In this document: piece after piece, positions 1 through 8,885 of the stretch | How positions within the stretch are numbered: the stretch's first letter is position 1 | Layout of the letters: every line of letters starts with the position of its first letter | Source: Virgibacillus profundi | Lineage (GTDB): Bacteria > Bacillota > Bacilli > Bacillales > Amphibacillaceae | NCBI RefSeq assembly: GCF_002287375.1 | Contig: NZ_NPOA01000009.1 | Location: 1-64,000, forward strand | Direction of reading: 5' to 3' | DNA length: 64,000 nt | Made by a program: the position numbers and the translations under genes | Notes under the pieces: generated by a model | Databases searched by the model: none | Told to the model about the DNA's origin: nothing | Seen by the model: the letters and a program-made list of their open reading frames with translations, nothing else

Positions 1-20
1 TTAAACTGTAACTGGGTCAT
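1..20 (-). CDS. 5' end of an unidentified leftward gene (partial)
   Basis: Reading the minus strand, an ATG at 20-18 is preceded by a good ribosome binding site (GGAGGA, about 8 bases upstream) and begins M-T-Q-L-Q-F before running off the window. Only six complete codons are visible, so no family can be assigned. In B. subtilis NAD-biosynthesis genes lie on this side of safA, but that is context only. Confidence 0.45.
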
Positions 21-406
21 TATTAATTCCTCCTACATTGTTTATCGTCGTTGAAAAACATTGTATCATAAGGAATTAATGTGACCCTTTTTGTTTATCC
101 TTTTTACACAATTATATGGACTTAATCCATAGAACGCTTCTATATGCCCAAACGAAGTCGAAACAGGTAGAAACGGTCACATAGAACGCTTTCTCTATAC
201 ACGAATATCGTCTTTTACATCTTTTATGTATCGTTAGTTAACTAAACTGCCTTAAAAATAAGTGCAACTTTATTAAAGCTGTCAATCTCAAAATGGAGAG
301 AAGACGGTTTTTTTATTTTTCATGGGTCAACTTTTATCAATTTCCTGCATATGTTGATATAGAGTAATTAGCCCAGTTTTAAGAAATGAAAGGAGTTTGG
401 TTCGTT
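21..406. promoter_or_regulatory. Divergent intergenic region upstream of safA
   Basis: About 386 bases without a gene. Two related palindromic motifs are visible: ATAGAA-CGC-TTCTAT at 129-143 and a looser copy at 181-198. They could be operator sites for the leftward gene. At 348-355 the sequence CATATGTT resembles a sigma-E -10 element, which would suit safA, but the matching -35 near 327-333 is weak. No repeat or RNA gene was recognised here. Confidence 0.35.
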
Positions 407-1375
407 TTGAAAATACACATCGTAAAAAAAGGAGATACTTTGTGGGAAATATCTAAAAGCTATGGAGTAGATTTTGAACAGGTTAAGCAGCTTAACTCAC
501 ATTTAGCAACTCCTGATATGATTATGCCAGGTATGAAAATAAAAATACCCAGTTCTTCAAAAACTGTCAAAAAAGAAAGTATGGCGGTAAAGGAAACAAA
601 GAAAGAAGCAGTAAAACAGCCTTATAAAGACACTTCTCCAAAGCCCTTACCTGTAATTAAGGAAGATGATAAAGAGAAACCTAAACCAGTAAAGCCGGAA
701 ATGCCACAAATGCCAGAAATCCATTCACAAGTCCAAATGCCAATAATGGAGCAGGACTTTTATACAACTATAAACTTTCCGGAAATGCCGCAATATTCTC
801 CTGAACCAAAAAAGGAGCAACCAAAAAAAGAGGCAGTGAAACCAATGCCATTACCGCAACCAATGCCGATGCCTGAGGTAAAGCCACAACCAATGCCAAT
901 GCCTGAGGCTCAGCCGCAACAGATGCCAATGCAAATGATGGTACCAATGTGCTGCCATATTGTACATCCTTGTTATCCACCAATGGAATTTCCTGTTATG
1001 GCACACATGGCAGAGGGCTTCGGGCCACATCATCACATGCCACATCCGCAGTTTATCAGTCCAGGGGAATTTCATGGGCCACCAAATATGCCAATGCCTG
1101 GAAACCCTGGACAATTGACTGGCAAAAGTGATTGCGGATGTGGGGGGCAGGCGACAAATATGGAATATCCAACACCACCATTTTTATCTGGTAATCAGGA
1201 ATTCTCTAGCCAGCAGCCAGCTTTTAATCCACAGCAAACACAGGCAAATAATTTATATCCACCGCAATTTGGGAATACTTCCATGAATAATTATTCATAT
1301 CCGTCCCCTCCTGCATATCCAGATTTTTCAGGGTATGATAAGCGTGAAAAAGAGGATGATTCAAAAAATGAATAA
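407..1375 (+). CDS. safA: SafA-like spore coat morphogenetic protein
   Basis: SafA localises to the cortex/inner-coat interface of the forespore and recruits inner coat proteins. The 322-aa product has one N-terminal LysM domain (about residues 2-48, beginning KIHIVKKGDTLWEI) and then a long low-complexity tail rich in Pro, Met, His and Gln, with repeated P-M-P motifs and a DCGCGG motif, the layout of Bacillus SafA. I chose the TTG at 407 because the LysM domain starts directly there and AAAGGAG lies 11 bases upstream; the upstream ATG at 386 overlaps that site. It is followed by a terminator, so it is probably monocistronic. In B. subtilis the gene is made under sigma-E; the sequence only weakly shows such a promoter. 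Confidence 0.88.
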   Translation: MKIHIVKKGDTLWEISKSYGVDFEQVKQLNSHLATPDMIMPGMKIKIPSSSKTVKKESMAVKETKKEAVKQPYKDTSPKPLPVIKEDDKEKPKPVKPEMPQMPEIHSQVQMPIMEQDFYTTINFPEMPQYSPEPKKEQPKKEAVKPMPLPQPMPMPEVKPQPMPMPEAQPQQMPMQMMVPMCCHIVHPCYPPMEFPVMAHMAEGFGPHHHMPHPQFISPGEFHGPPNMPMPGNPGQLTGKSDCGCGGQATNMEYPTPPFLSGNQEFSSQQPAFNPQQTQANNLYPPQFGNTSMNNYSYPSPPAYPDFSGYDKREKEDDSKNE

Positions 1376-1383
1376 GCAAGATC

Positions 1384-1420
1384 AAAGAGACGAAATTTAA
1401 AAATCGTCTCTCTTTTTTTG
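1384..1420 (+). terminator. Intrinsic terminator after safA
   Basis: A perfect 8-bp stem (AGAGACGA at 1386-1393 with TCGTCTCT at 1404-1411) is followed by a C and seven T residues. Confidence 0.85.
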
Positions 1421-1486
1421 AAAAAATTAAAATCAATGATAATATAATTATAGGAAGTTTTACTTCTTGCAGAAGGAGAGAGAATA

Positions 1487-2230
1487 ATGGACAAACAAAT
1501 TGATGAAATAGTAAAATGGTTGACCCAACAAGTGAAAAATGCAGGAGTAAAAGGTTTAATGGTCGGTGTAAGTGGTGGACTTGATTCTGCAGTTGTTGCA
1601 TATCTAATTAAGCGTGCATTTCCGAAAGAATCCTTGGGTGTACTGCTGCCGATTCAAACAAGTTCCTCAAACATGGAGCATGCAAATAATGTAATCCAAA
1701 ATTCGGGAATAAATGGTATAACAGTTGATTTATCAGAAACCCATAACGAGATGTATTCCCGGATAAAAGCTGAATTGAATAGAAAAAATGAATTCAATGT
1801 AGATCATGATCAGATTGCCGGTGCAAATCTAAGAGCAAGGCTTCGTATGAGTACACTTTATGCATTAGCAACAAATTATAATTATTTAGTTGTTGGAACA
1901 GATAATGCATCAGAGTGGTATACAGGCTATTTTACGAAATACGGTGATGGTGGAGCAGATATTCTTCCTCTTGTAGATTTTACTAAACAAGAAGTACGGG
2001 AAATGGCAACTTATTTAGGTGTCTCTGAAGAAATTGTAAGTAAAAAGCCAAGTGCCGATCTTTGGGAAGATCAAACAGATGAAGATGAAATGGGAACAAC
2101 CTATGACAAAATAGATGCGTTTATACAAGGGAAAGAAATTCCCGAAAAGGATAAAGAAATTATTGAGAGTATGCATAAACGTACAGCACATAAACGGAAT
2201 CCACTTCCTCAATTTAAAAGAAGCAAGTAA
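1487..2230 (+). CDS. nadE: NH3-dependent NAD+ synthetase
   Basis: NadE converts deamido-NAD+ to NAD+ with ATP and ammonia, the last step of NAD synthesis, in the cytosol. The 247-aa protein has the PP-loop SGGLDS at residues 29-34 and the conserved segments GTDNASEWYTGYF, KYGDGGAD and KKPSADLW. There is no glutaminase domain, so ammonia must come from outside. It is shorter than B. subtilis NadE (about 272 aa) and resembles the shorter bacterial form. The ATG follows AGAAGGAGAG. Its position between safA and the spore lipoprotein gene differs from B. subtilis. Confidence 0.93.
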   Translation: MDKQIDEIVKWLTQQVKNAGVKGLMVGVSGGLDSAVVAYLIKRAFPKESLGVLLPIQTSSSNMEHANNVIQNSGINGITVDLSETHNEMYSRIKAELNRKNEFNVDHDQIAGANLRARLRMSTLYALATNYNYLVVGTDNASEWYTGYFTKYGDGGADILPLVDFTKQEVREMATYLGVSEEIVSKKPSADLWEDQTDEDEMGTTYDKIDAFIQGKEIPEKDKEIIESMHKRTAHKRNPLPQFKRSK

Positions 2231-2251
2231 TTACCTAAAATTGACTGTGTA

Positions 2252-2294
2252 AAATAACCCCTCTTAAACAAACTAAGTGTAAGGGAGGTTATTT
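2252..2294 (+). promoter_or_regulatory. Terminator-like hairpin that contains the next gene's ribosome binding site
   Basis: The arm at 2252-2266 pairs with 2280-2294: 8 perfect base pairs at the base (AAATAACC with GGTTATTT), one mismatch, then 6 further pairs including one G-U, around a 13-nt loop. The whole Shine-Dalgarno AAGGGAGG (2281-2288) is in the 3' arm, and a T-rich tract follows up to the start codon at 2297. It could end nadE transcripts and also block translation of read-through RNA. Confidence 0.6.
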
Positions 2295-2296
2295 TT

Positions 2297-2848
2297 ATGT
2301 TTAAAATTATTTCATTCACATTGCTTATTATTTTTACTGTTGGCTGTGCCAATACGGATGAGGATACACAAACAACTCAGGAGAAAATTAATACTTCTCC
2401 GATTAATTATGAAACTGAGCAGGAGCGTAAGGAAAGATTAAACATTCGGGATCAAACAATTGGTGAAAAGGGAGGATATCCACAAAGTGATCAAGACGGA
2501 GTTAACGCAGGTGATAACAGTGGTGAAAACTCTGATGCGTTTACCAATGAAGAATCAATGAAGATCTCCAAACAATTAAAAGAGAAAAAAGAAATTGTCC
2601 AGGCTCAGGTAGCTTCAACAGATGATCGTATCATTGTTGCAGTTATATTAAGTGAACAGACAGACCCTGATATTAAGCAAATGATTGAATCTGAAGTAAG
2701 TAAAACAGTGTCGGATAAACAAATTATTGTTTATACTGATGAAGTACACTGGGATCATATGAAAAATCTGGATGCGAGGTTAGGCTCTGAAAAAAGAGAA
2801 TTTGACATTGAAGACTATATCGATGATTTTATAAAACGGAATGATTAA
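2297..2848 (+). CDS. YhcN/YlaJ-family spore lipoprotein
   Basis: The 183-aa protein has a short signal peptide with lipobox FTVGC (Cys at about residue 17), an acidic low-complexity linker, and a C-terminal domain (about 90-180) with the pattern of the spore YhcN/YlaJ family (VASTDDRIIVAVIL ... SDKQIIVYTD). In B. subtilis CoxA, a cortex-associated member of this family, lies next to safA, so this may be the coxA counterpart. Members affect spore germination or cortex. The start is ATG 2297, 8 bases after GGGAGG, which is buried in the preceding hairpin. Confidence 0.75.
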   Translation: MFKIISFTLLIIFTVGCANTDEDTQTTQEKINTSPINYETEQERKERLNIRDQTIGEKGGYPQSDQDGVNAGDNSGENSDAFTNEESMKISKQLKEKKEIVQAQVASTDDRIIVAVILSEQTDPDIKQMIESEVSKTVSDKQIIVYTDEVHWDHMKNLDARLGSEKREFDIEDYIDDFIKRND

Positions 2849-2876
2849 CCTTTGTCTATACAAGGGTTTTTCTTTT
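2847..2876 (+). terminator. Intrinsic terminator after the spore lipoprotein gene
   Basis: AACCTTTGT pairs with ACAAGGGTT (one G-U) around a 4-nt loop, then a T-rich tract. It overlaps the stop codon. Confidence 0.7.
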
Positions 2877-2936
2877 CGTTATGCTGTTTTTTTGATACAC
2901 TCTAATAAAGTATAAATTTTAAATGAGACAGTATAA

Positions 2937-3030
2937 TTGCATAAGGAATGCTTCCTATGTATGAGACGAAAAGTACTTTTCGTTGAACTAAGGCTTTCAC
3001 CACTTAGGACTTTTAAGATAAGCCTTGGTA
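2937..3030 (+). repeat. Cluster of inverted repeats in the yebC leader
   Basis: The stretch contains GGAA-TGC-TTCC (2945-2955), a perfect 18-bp palindrome ACGAAAAGTACTTTTCGT (2966-2983), and AAGGCTT near 2990 that can pair with AAGCCTT near 3017. The last part (AACTAAGGC...GCCTTGG) looks like a degenerate member of the hairpin repeat family at 18044 and 60333. An ORF reads through it but has no other support. Confidence 0.5.
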
Positions 3031-3072
3031 TTTTAATAGTAATAAGGATATTTCTGGAGAGGAGAATGTCCA

Positions 3073-3804
3073 GTGGCTGGTCATTCCAAGTGGAAAAATA
3101 TACAGAGAAGAAAAAATGCGCAAGATGCTAAAAAAGGAAAAATCTTTATGAGACATGCAAAAGAAATTTACACTGTTGCAAAAAGTGGTGGTGGGGACCT
3201 TTCAACAAACGCATCACTTCGTTTAGCGGTAGATAAAGCAAAAGCAGATAACATGCCCAACGATAATATCGATCGTGCAATAAAAAAAGCAACAGGGACA
3301 CTTGATGGGGCGAGTTTCGAAGAGATTACATATGAAGGGTATGGCCCTGGTGGAGTTGCGGTTATTGTACATATTTTAACAGATAATAAAAATCGAACTG
3401 CTGCGGAGGTTAGACATGCATTTAAGAAGCATGGTGGCAATCTTGGTGAAAATGGCAGTGTATCTTTTATGTTTGACAGAAAAGGTTATATTGTTATAGC
3501 AAATGAAGATGGATCGATTGATGAGGATGAAATAACCCTGGAGGCACTTGAAGCAGGAGCAGAGGATATCACTGCAGAAGATGGTGCATATGAAATTTTT
3601 ACAACACCTGAAAGCTATCAAAGTGTCACTGATCATTTTACAACGAACGGCTATACCATTGCAGATGGAGAAATAACACTGATCCCGCAAAATTACAGTA
3701 AGTTATCAGAAGATGATGAGCATAAAATGTTAAACCTGATTGAAATACTGGAAGAAGACGAAGATGTACAAGACATACATCATAATTTAGAAGTCCCTGA
3801 ATAG
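3073..3804 (+). CDS. yebC: YebC/PmpR-family protein (YrbC)
   Basis: The family was annotated as a DNA-binding transcriptional regulator; recent work on related proteins links it to translation of difficult peptide sequences. The 243-aa product starts with the family signature [13 protein letters not shown] and contains [17 protein letters not shown] and [14 protein letters not shown], so it is full length. The start is GTG at 3073, required by the signature, with GGAGAGGAG upstream. It sits directly before ruvA; the bofC gene found near here in B. subtilis is absent. Confidence 0.93.
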   Translation: MAGHSKWKNIQRRKNAQDAKKGKIFMRHAKEIYTVAKSGGGDLSTNASLRLAVDKAKADNMPNDNIDRAIKKATGTLDGASFEEITYEGYGPGGVAVIVHILTDNKNRTAAEVRHAFKKHGGNLGENGSVSFMFDRKGYIVIANEDGSIDEDEITLEALEAGAEDITAEDGAYEIFTTPESYQSVTDHFTTNGYTIADGEITLIPQNYSKLSEDDEHKMLNLIEILEEDEDVQDIHHNLEVPE

Positions 3805-3808
3805 CCAA

Positions 3809-3849
3809 AATAAACTTCTGTTTCTTGACTAAAGGAATGGAAGTTTATT
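3809..3849 (+). terminator. Stem-loop between yebC and ruvA
   Basis: A perfect 10-bp stem, AATAAACTTC (3809-3818) with GAAGTTTATT (3840-3849), closes a 21-nt loop. There is no clear T-run afterwards, so termination is uncertain. Confidence 0.4.
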
Positions 3850-3904
3850 AATTAATGTATGGATATGGTAAAGTGGGTTAAGGAATACAGGAGGAGAAAG
3901 TTGA

Positions 3905-4513
3905 ATGATTGCATATATAAAGGGGATTCTTACATATATTCAGGATGATTCGGTTGTTGTAGATGTCGGCGGTGTTGGATATGAACTAATCTGTGCCAAT
4001 CCTTTTGGGTTTCAATCCTCATTAAATACAGAGGTAAAGATTAATACATATCATCATGTCAGAGAGGATTTACAGGTATTGTATGGATTTAAAAATCAGG
4101 ATGAAAAATATCTGTTTACCAAACTGATATCAGTATCCGGTATTGGTCCAAAAGGCGCTTTAGGAATACTTGGATCCGTCGATATCCCCGCTTTTGTAGC
4201 TGCTATTGAAAAAGAAGATGATAAATTTTTAACAGGTTTTCCTGGGGTAGGCAAAAAAACAGCAAGACAAATCATTCTTGATTTAAAAGGCAAGCTGACC
4301 ACGATGCTGCAGGTGTCAGGGACTGAGGATACTGCTACTACGGAAGGTTCACCTGTTTCTACTAAAGGGCTACAGGAAGCTCAGGAGGCATTAAAAGCAT
4401 TAGGCTATACGGACAGGGAAATAAAAATGGTAGTTCCTAAGCTGCAATTAGAAGACAGTGCGAATACAGATGAAGTTATTCGAAAAGCATTAGCGCTATT
4501 AATGAAAAATTGA
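3905..4513 (+). CDS. ruvA: Holliday junction branch-migration protein RuvA
   Basis: RuvA binds four-way DNA junctions as a tetramer and loads RuvB rings for branch migration. The 202-aa protein has the N-terminal OB-fold (MIAYIKGIL...), two helix-hairpin-helix motifs (SGIGPKGAL and FPGVGKKTARQI, about residues 76-120) and the C-terminal three-helix domain (EALKALGYTDREI) that contacts RuvB. ATG 3905 follows AGGAGGAGA. Fifteen bases separate it from ruvB, so the two are an operon. Confidence 0.96.
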   Translation: MIAYIKGILTYIQDDSVVVDVGGVGYELICANPFGFQSSLNTEVKINTYHHVREDLQVLYGFKNQDEKYLFTKLISVSGIGPKGALGILGSVDIPAFVAAIEKEDDKFLTGFPGVGKKTARQIILDLKGKLTTMLQVSGTEDTATTEGSPVSTKGLQEAQEALKALGYTDREIKMVVPKLQLEDSANTDEVIRKALALLMKN

Positions 4514-4528
4514 TAAGGGGGGATAATG

Positions 4529-5533
4529 ATGGAAGAACGAATGGTTACAGGTGAGCTTCAAAATGATGAAAATACATTTGAGCTTAGTCTCAGACCTACT
4601 ACGTTAAATCAGTACATTGGTCAGCAAAAGGTAAAAGAAAATTTAAGTATTTTCATTCAAGCGGCAAAAATGCGGGAAGAACCACTTGATCATGTATTAT
4701 TATACGGGCCGCCAGGGCTTGGTAAAACAACGTTAGCAGCAATTATAGCTAATGAAATGGGGGTTCAATTTCGTTCGACATCAGGTCCCGCAATTGAAAG
4801 AGCTGGTGACTTAGCTGCAATTCTTTCCTCACTTGAACCTGGCGATGTACTTTTTATCGATGAAGTTCATAGGCTGCCACGCTCTGTTGAAGAGATCCTA
4901 TACCCTGCTATGGAGGATTTTTTTCTTGATATTGTCATTGGTACCGGCCCAAGTGCAAGATCTGTCCGAATTGACTTACCACCATTTACATTAGTTGGTG
5001 CTACAACGAGAGCAGGGCTTTTAACTGCCCCGCTCAGGGATCGATTTGGTGTACTAAGCAGGCTGGAGTTTTATGAAACAAAAGATTTATGCTCGATAGT
5101 GGAACGAACTGCAGAAATTTTTCAAACATCGATTACAAAAGATGCTGCTTCTGAAGTGGCACGCAGATCCAGAGGTACCCCCCGTATTGCGAATAGGCTG
5201 CTAAAGAGAATACGTGATATTTCCCAAGTTAAAGGGGAAAAGGAAATTACGATAGAAACAACAGATATAGCATTAGAAATGCTGCAGGTTGATGATGTTG
5301 GCCTGGATCATATTGACCACAAGCTTTTAAAAGGGATTATTGAAGGCTTTCAGGGTGGTCCTGTTGGGCTGGATACAATCGCTGCCACCATTGGGGAAGA
5401 ATCACAAACGATTGAAGATGTATATGAGCCCTATTTATTACAGATTGGATTTATTCAAAGAACACCAAGGGGAAGAGTGGTTACAGCAAAAGCATACAAC
5501 CATTTTGGTTTGAAGGCGAATGATGAAGCGTGA
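4529..5533 (+). CDS. ruvB: Holliday junction ATP-dependent helicase RuvB
   Basis: RuvB is the hexameric AAA+ motor that drives branch migration with RuvA. The 334-aa protein has Walker [10 protein letters not shown], Walker B FIDEVHRL, sensor 1 VGATTRAG, arginine-finger region APLRDRFG and the C-terminal winged helix ([10 protein letters not shown]). Of two tandem ATGs (4526, 4529) I chose the second: it sits about 7 bases from AAGGGGGG and gives MEERMV, matching the MDERLV start of the B. subtilis protein. Confidence 0.96.
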   Translation: MEERMVTGELQNDENTFELSLRPTTLNQYIGQQKVKENLSIFIQAAKMREEPLDHVLLYGPPGLGKTTLAAIIANEMGVQFRSTSGPAIERAGDLAAILSSLEPGDVLFIDEVHRLPRSVEEILYPAMEDFFLDIVIGTGPSARSVRIDLPPFTLVGATTRAGLLTAPLRDRFGVLSRLEFYETKDLCSIVERTAEIFQTSITKDAASEVARRSRGTPRIANRLLKRIRDISQVKGEKEITIETTDIALEMLQVDDVGLDHIDHKLLKGIIEGFQGGPVGLDTIAATIGEESQTIEDVYEPYLLQIGFIQRTPRGRVVTAKAYNHFGLKANDEA

Positions 5534-5726
5534 ATATCGGGAAGCTTTTTATAATACTTGGTATTGCTTTTCTAATCATTGGCATAATCTGGACATTTAT
5601 CGGGAAATTGCCTGGAGATATTACTTTTAAAAAAGGTAATGTTTCCCTCCACTTTTAAGGTTATGACGTCGATTGTAGTAAGTATCATTTTGACGCTGAT
5701 CTTTTTCATTTGGAAGATTTCGTTAA
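5530..5726 (+). pseudogene. DUF2905 membrane protein gene disrupted by frameshifts
   Basis: A GTG at 5530 overlaps the ruvB stop and opens a frame reading [17 protein letters not shown]... then [13 protein letters not shown], typical of DUF2905, but it stops at TAA 5656-5658 after 42 codons. The rest ([16 protein letters not shown]) continues in another frame. Removing one T from the TTTT run at 5653-5656 joins the halves. A second one-base shift near 5714 would let it end R-F-R-stop at 5724-5726. An intact protein would be about 65 aa with two membrane helices. Sequencing error in short homopolymers is the alternative. Confidence 0.65.
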
Positions 5727-5749
5727 GCTATATAGTAAGGAGATTCATC

Positions 5750-6778
5750 ATGAATATAGAAGATTTTGATTTTGATTTACCTGAGGAATTAATTGCACAA
5801 ACCCCTCTGAAGGATCGAACTGCATCCCGCCTGCTTGTTTTAAAGCGGGATACTAAAGAGGTGCAGCATAAACATTTTACCGATATTAAAGGATACTTTA
5901 AAAAAGGTGACTGTCTTGTTTTAAATGATACCCGTGTACTACCAGCAAGGCTGTACGGTGTAAAAAAAGATACGGGCGCAAAAATAGAAGTCTTGTTATT
6001 GCATCAACAGGAGAAAGATACCTGGGAAGTGCTGACGAAACCTGCAAAGAAAGTCAAAATAGGTACGGAACTTATTTTTGGTGAAGGTAAGCTAAAAGCA
6101 ACATGCACAGGGTATAAAGACCATGGTGGACGAATATTGGAATTTTCCTATGTAGGGATTTTTTATGAAGTATTGGATGCGCTTGGAGAAATGCCATTAC
6201 CACCATATATAAAAGAACAATTGCCTGAGAAGGAACGATATCAAACTGTTTTTGCCAGGGAAGAAGGCTCAGCAGCTGCACCAACAGCCGGTCTGCATTT
6301 TACCAATGAATTGCTGGATGAAATAAAAGCTATGGGTGTAACCATTACATTCATCACATTGCATGTTGGTTTAGGAACATTCCGGCCGGTTAGTGTAGAT
6401 AATATTGATGAGCATAAAATGCATGCAGAGTTTTACCAAATGACAAGAGAAACTGCTGAAACACTTATCGAAGCAAAAAAGTCAGGCGGCAGAATTATCT
6501 CTGTTGGAACAACATCTACAAGAACACTCGAAACAATAGCCAGAGATAATAATGGGACATTTGTAGAATCAAGTGGATGGACAGACATCTTTATATATCC
6601 ACCATATAATTTCAGGGCAATTGATGGATTAATTACTAACTTTCATTTACCAAAGTCGACATTAATTATGCTTGTCAGTGCTTTAGTCAACAAAGAAGCA
6701 ATACTTGGAGTATACAAAGAAGCTGTAGATGAGCGTTATCGTTTTTTCAGCTTTGGAGATGCCATGCTAATACTTTAA
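5750..6778 (+). CDS. queA: S-adenosylmethionine:tRNA ribosyltransferase-isomerase
   Basis: QueA transfers the ribose part of SAM to preQ1 at tRNA position 34, forming epoxyqueuosine. The 342-aa protein begins with the family pattern ([15 protein letters not shown]), and contains [24 protein letters not shown] and [12 protein letters not shown]. The open frame extends upstream to 5639, but that part encodes the displaced DUF2905 end. ATG 5750 lies 7 bases after TAAGGAG and gives the same length as B. subtilis QueA. It is followed closely by tgt, the enzyme one step earlier in the pathway. Confidence 0.96.
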   Translation: MNIEDFDFDLPEELIAQTPLKDRTASRLLVLKRDTKEVQHKHFTDIKGYFKKGDCLVLNDTRVLPARLYGVKKDTGAKIEVLLLHQQEKDTWEVLTKPAKKVKIGTELIFGEGKLKATCTGYKDHGGRILEFSYVGIFYEVLDALGEMPLPPYIKEQLPEKERYQTVFAREEGSAAAPTAGLHFTNELLDEIKAMGVTITFITLHVGLGTFRPVSVDNIDEHKMHAEFYQMTRETAETLIEAKKSGGRIISVGTTSTRTLETIARDNNGTFVESSGWTDIFIYPPYNFRAIDGLITNFHLPKSTLIMLVSALVNKEAILGVYKEAVDERYRFFSFGDAMLIL

Positions 6779-6792
6779 AAAGGAACGAATAA

Positions 6793-7935
<1,143 letters not shown>

Positions 7936-7968
7936 AGTAATATGAACGAATGAAAGGGGGGAAACGAA

Positions 7969-8229
7969 ATGGAAATGTTAATATCATTATCACCAATTAT
8001 TTTAATGTTTGTGATTTTTTACTTCTTACTTATTCGTCCGCAACAAAAACGTCAGAAGCAAGTAAAACAAATGCAATCAGATTTACAAAAAGGTGATGCA
8101 GTAGTAACAATTGGCGGATTACATGGAGCAATCCACGCAATTGATGAAAATACTATTATTATTCAATCAGGTGACGGTACTAAACTTACATATGACCGTT
8201 CTGCAATCAGGGAAAGAGTACAAAATTAA
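7969..8229 (+). CDS. yajC: Preprotein translocase subunit YajC
   Basis: YajC is an accessory membrane subunit of the Sec translocase that associates with SecDF. The 86-aa protein has one N-terminal membrane helix (about residues 3-23) ending FYFLLIRPQQKRQK, then a basic cytosolic domain with KGDAVVTIGGLHG. RBS AAAGGGGGG precedes the ATG. It is the last gene of the ruvA-ruvB-queA-tgt run; secDF itself is about 5 kb downstream. Confidence 0.94.
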   Translation: MEMLISLSPIILMFVIFYFLLIRPQQKRQKQVKQMQSDLQKGDAVVTIGGLHGAIHAIDENTIIIQSGDGTKLTYDRSAIRERVQN

Positions 8230-8243
8230 TTTGTTATCATAGG

Positions 8244-8279
8244 TATAAGCAATAGGCTCTAAGGAGTCTGTTGCTTATA
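8244..8279 (+). repeat. Strong stem-loop after yajC
   Basis: TATAAGCAA (8244-8252) pairs with TTGCTTATA (8271-8279), with a further inner stem GGCTC/GAGTC. No T-run follows, so it may protect the 3' end or act in RNA processing rather than terminate. Confidence 0.5.
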
Positions 8280-8325
8280 GACCTGAGTAAAGATTGTGTA
8301 AGTATTAAAAATACATAGGAACATG

Positions 8326-8367
8326 AAAAAAGAAGTTAATTGTACATACAATTTAACTTCTTTTTTT
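8326..8367. terminator. Bidirectional terminator between convergent genes
   Basis: An A-run, a GAAGTTAA...TTAACTTC stem and a T-run make a terminator in both directions, serving yajC (rightward) and the leftward TIGR04086 gene. Confidence 0.8.
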
Positions 8368-8371
8368 ATGC

Positions 8372-8755
8372 CTATTCGTTTGTAACTTCCCCGGTAATGT
8401 TTACCCCAATTACGCCACCAAACAATGCTGCCAGGATAAATCCAATGTGGTGGATTGATTGCTCCAGAGAAAAAGCCTGCTGATATCCTAAATATTGCAC
8501 TAAAAATGTAAATAATGTAAATCCTATTCCTGTAATTCCCCCAATAATCCATCCTTTCACTTTACCTTTGACACCTGCAACGACGCCACCAATAAATAAA
8601 GATATTAATCCGATAACTAATGCTACCCATGTGAGTGCAGGGTCGCTAAATGTTGTGAAACGGAGTAGAAAAGCTAAAATTACACTTGAAATAAGTATTA
8701 AGCCAAGCACTACAATCCATCCATAAAGTAATGCAATGAATTGATTTCCTTTCAT
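8372..8755 (-). CDS. TIGR04086-family membrane protein (YrzE-like)
   Basis: The function is unknown. The 127-aa product has four hydrophobic segments separated by short loops (about residues 8-28, 38-58, 66-86, 96-118), with Gly-rich helices such as LFIGGVVAGVKGKVKGWIIGG and FGGVIGVNI. That is the pattern of the small four-helix TIGR04086 proteins, and B. subtilis yrzE lies at this place between yajC and spoVB. I start at ATG 8755, preceded by GAAGGGGAGA, not at the ATG six codons upstream. Confidence 0.75.
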   Translation of the reverse strand: MKGNQFIALLYGWIVVLGLILISSVILAFLLRFTTFSDPALTWVALVIGLISLFIGGVVAGVKGKVKGWIIGGITGIGFTLFTFLVQYLGYQQAFSLEQSIHHIGFILAALFGGVIGVNITGEVTNE

Positions 8756-8885
8756 GAAAATCTCCCCTTCCATGTTTGTCCATTTACATAATTCTATTCT
8801 TACAAAAATAAAATAGAAGAAAAATATTTTATTTATTTTAACATATATTTCTGTAAGGATATTTTTAGGTGGAAGTGGGTGTGAA

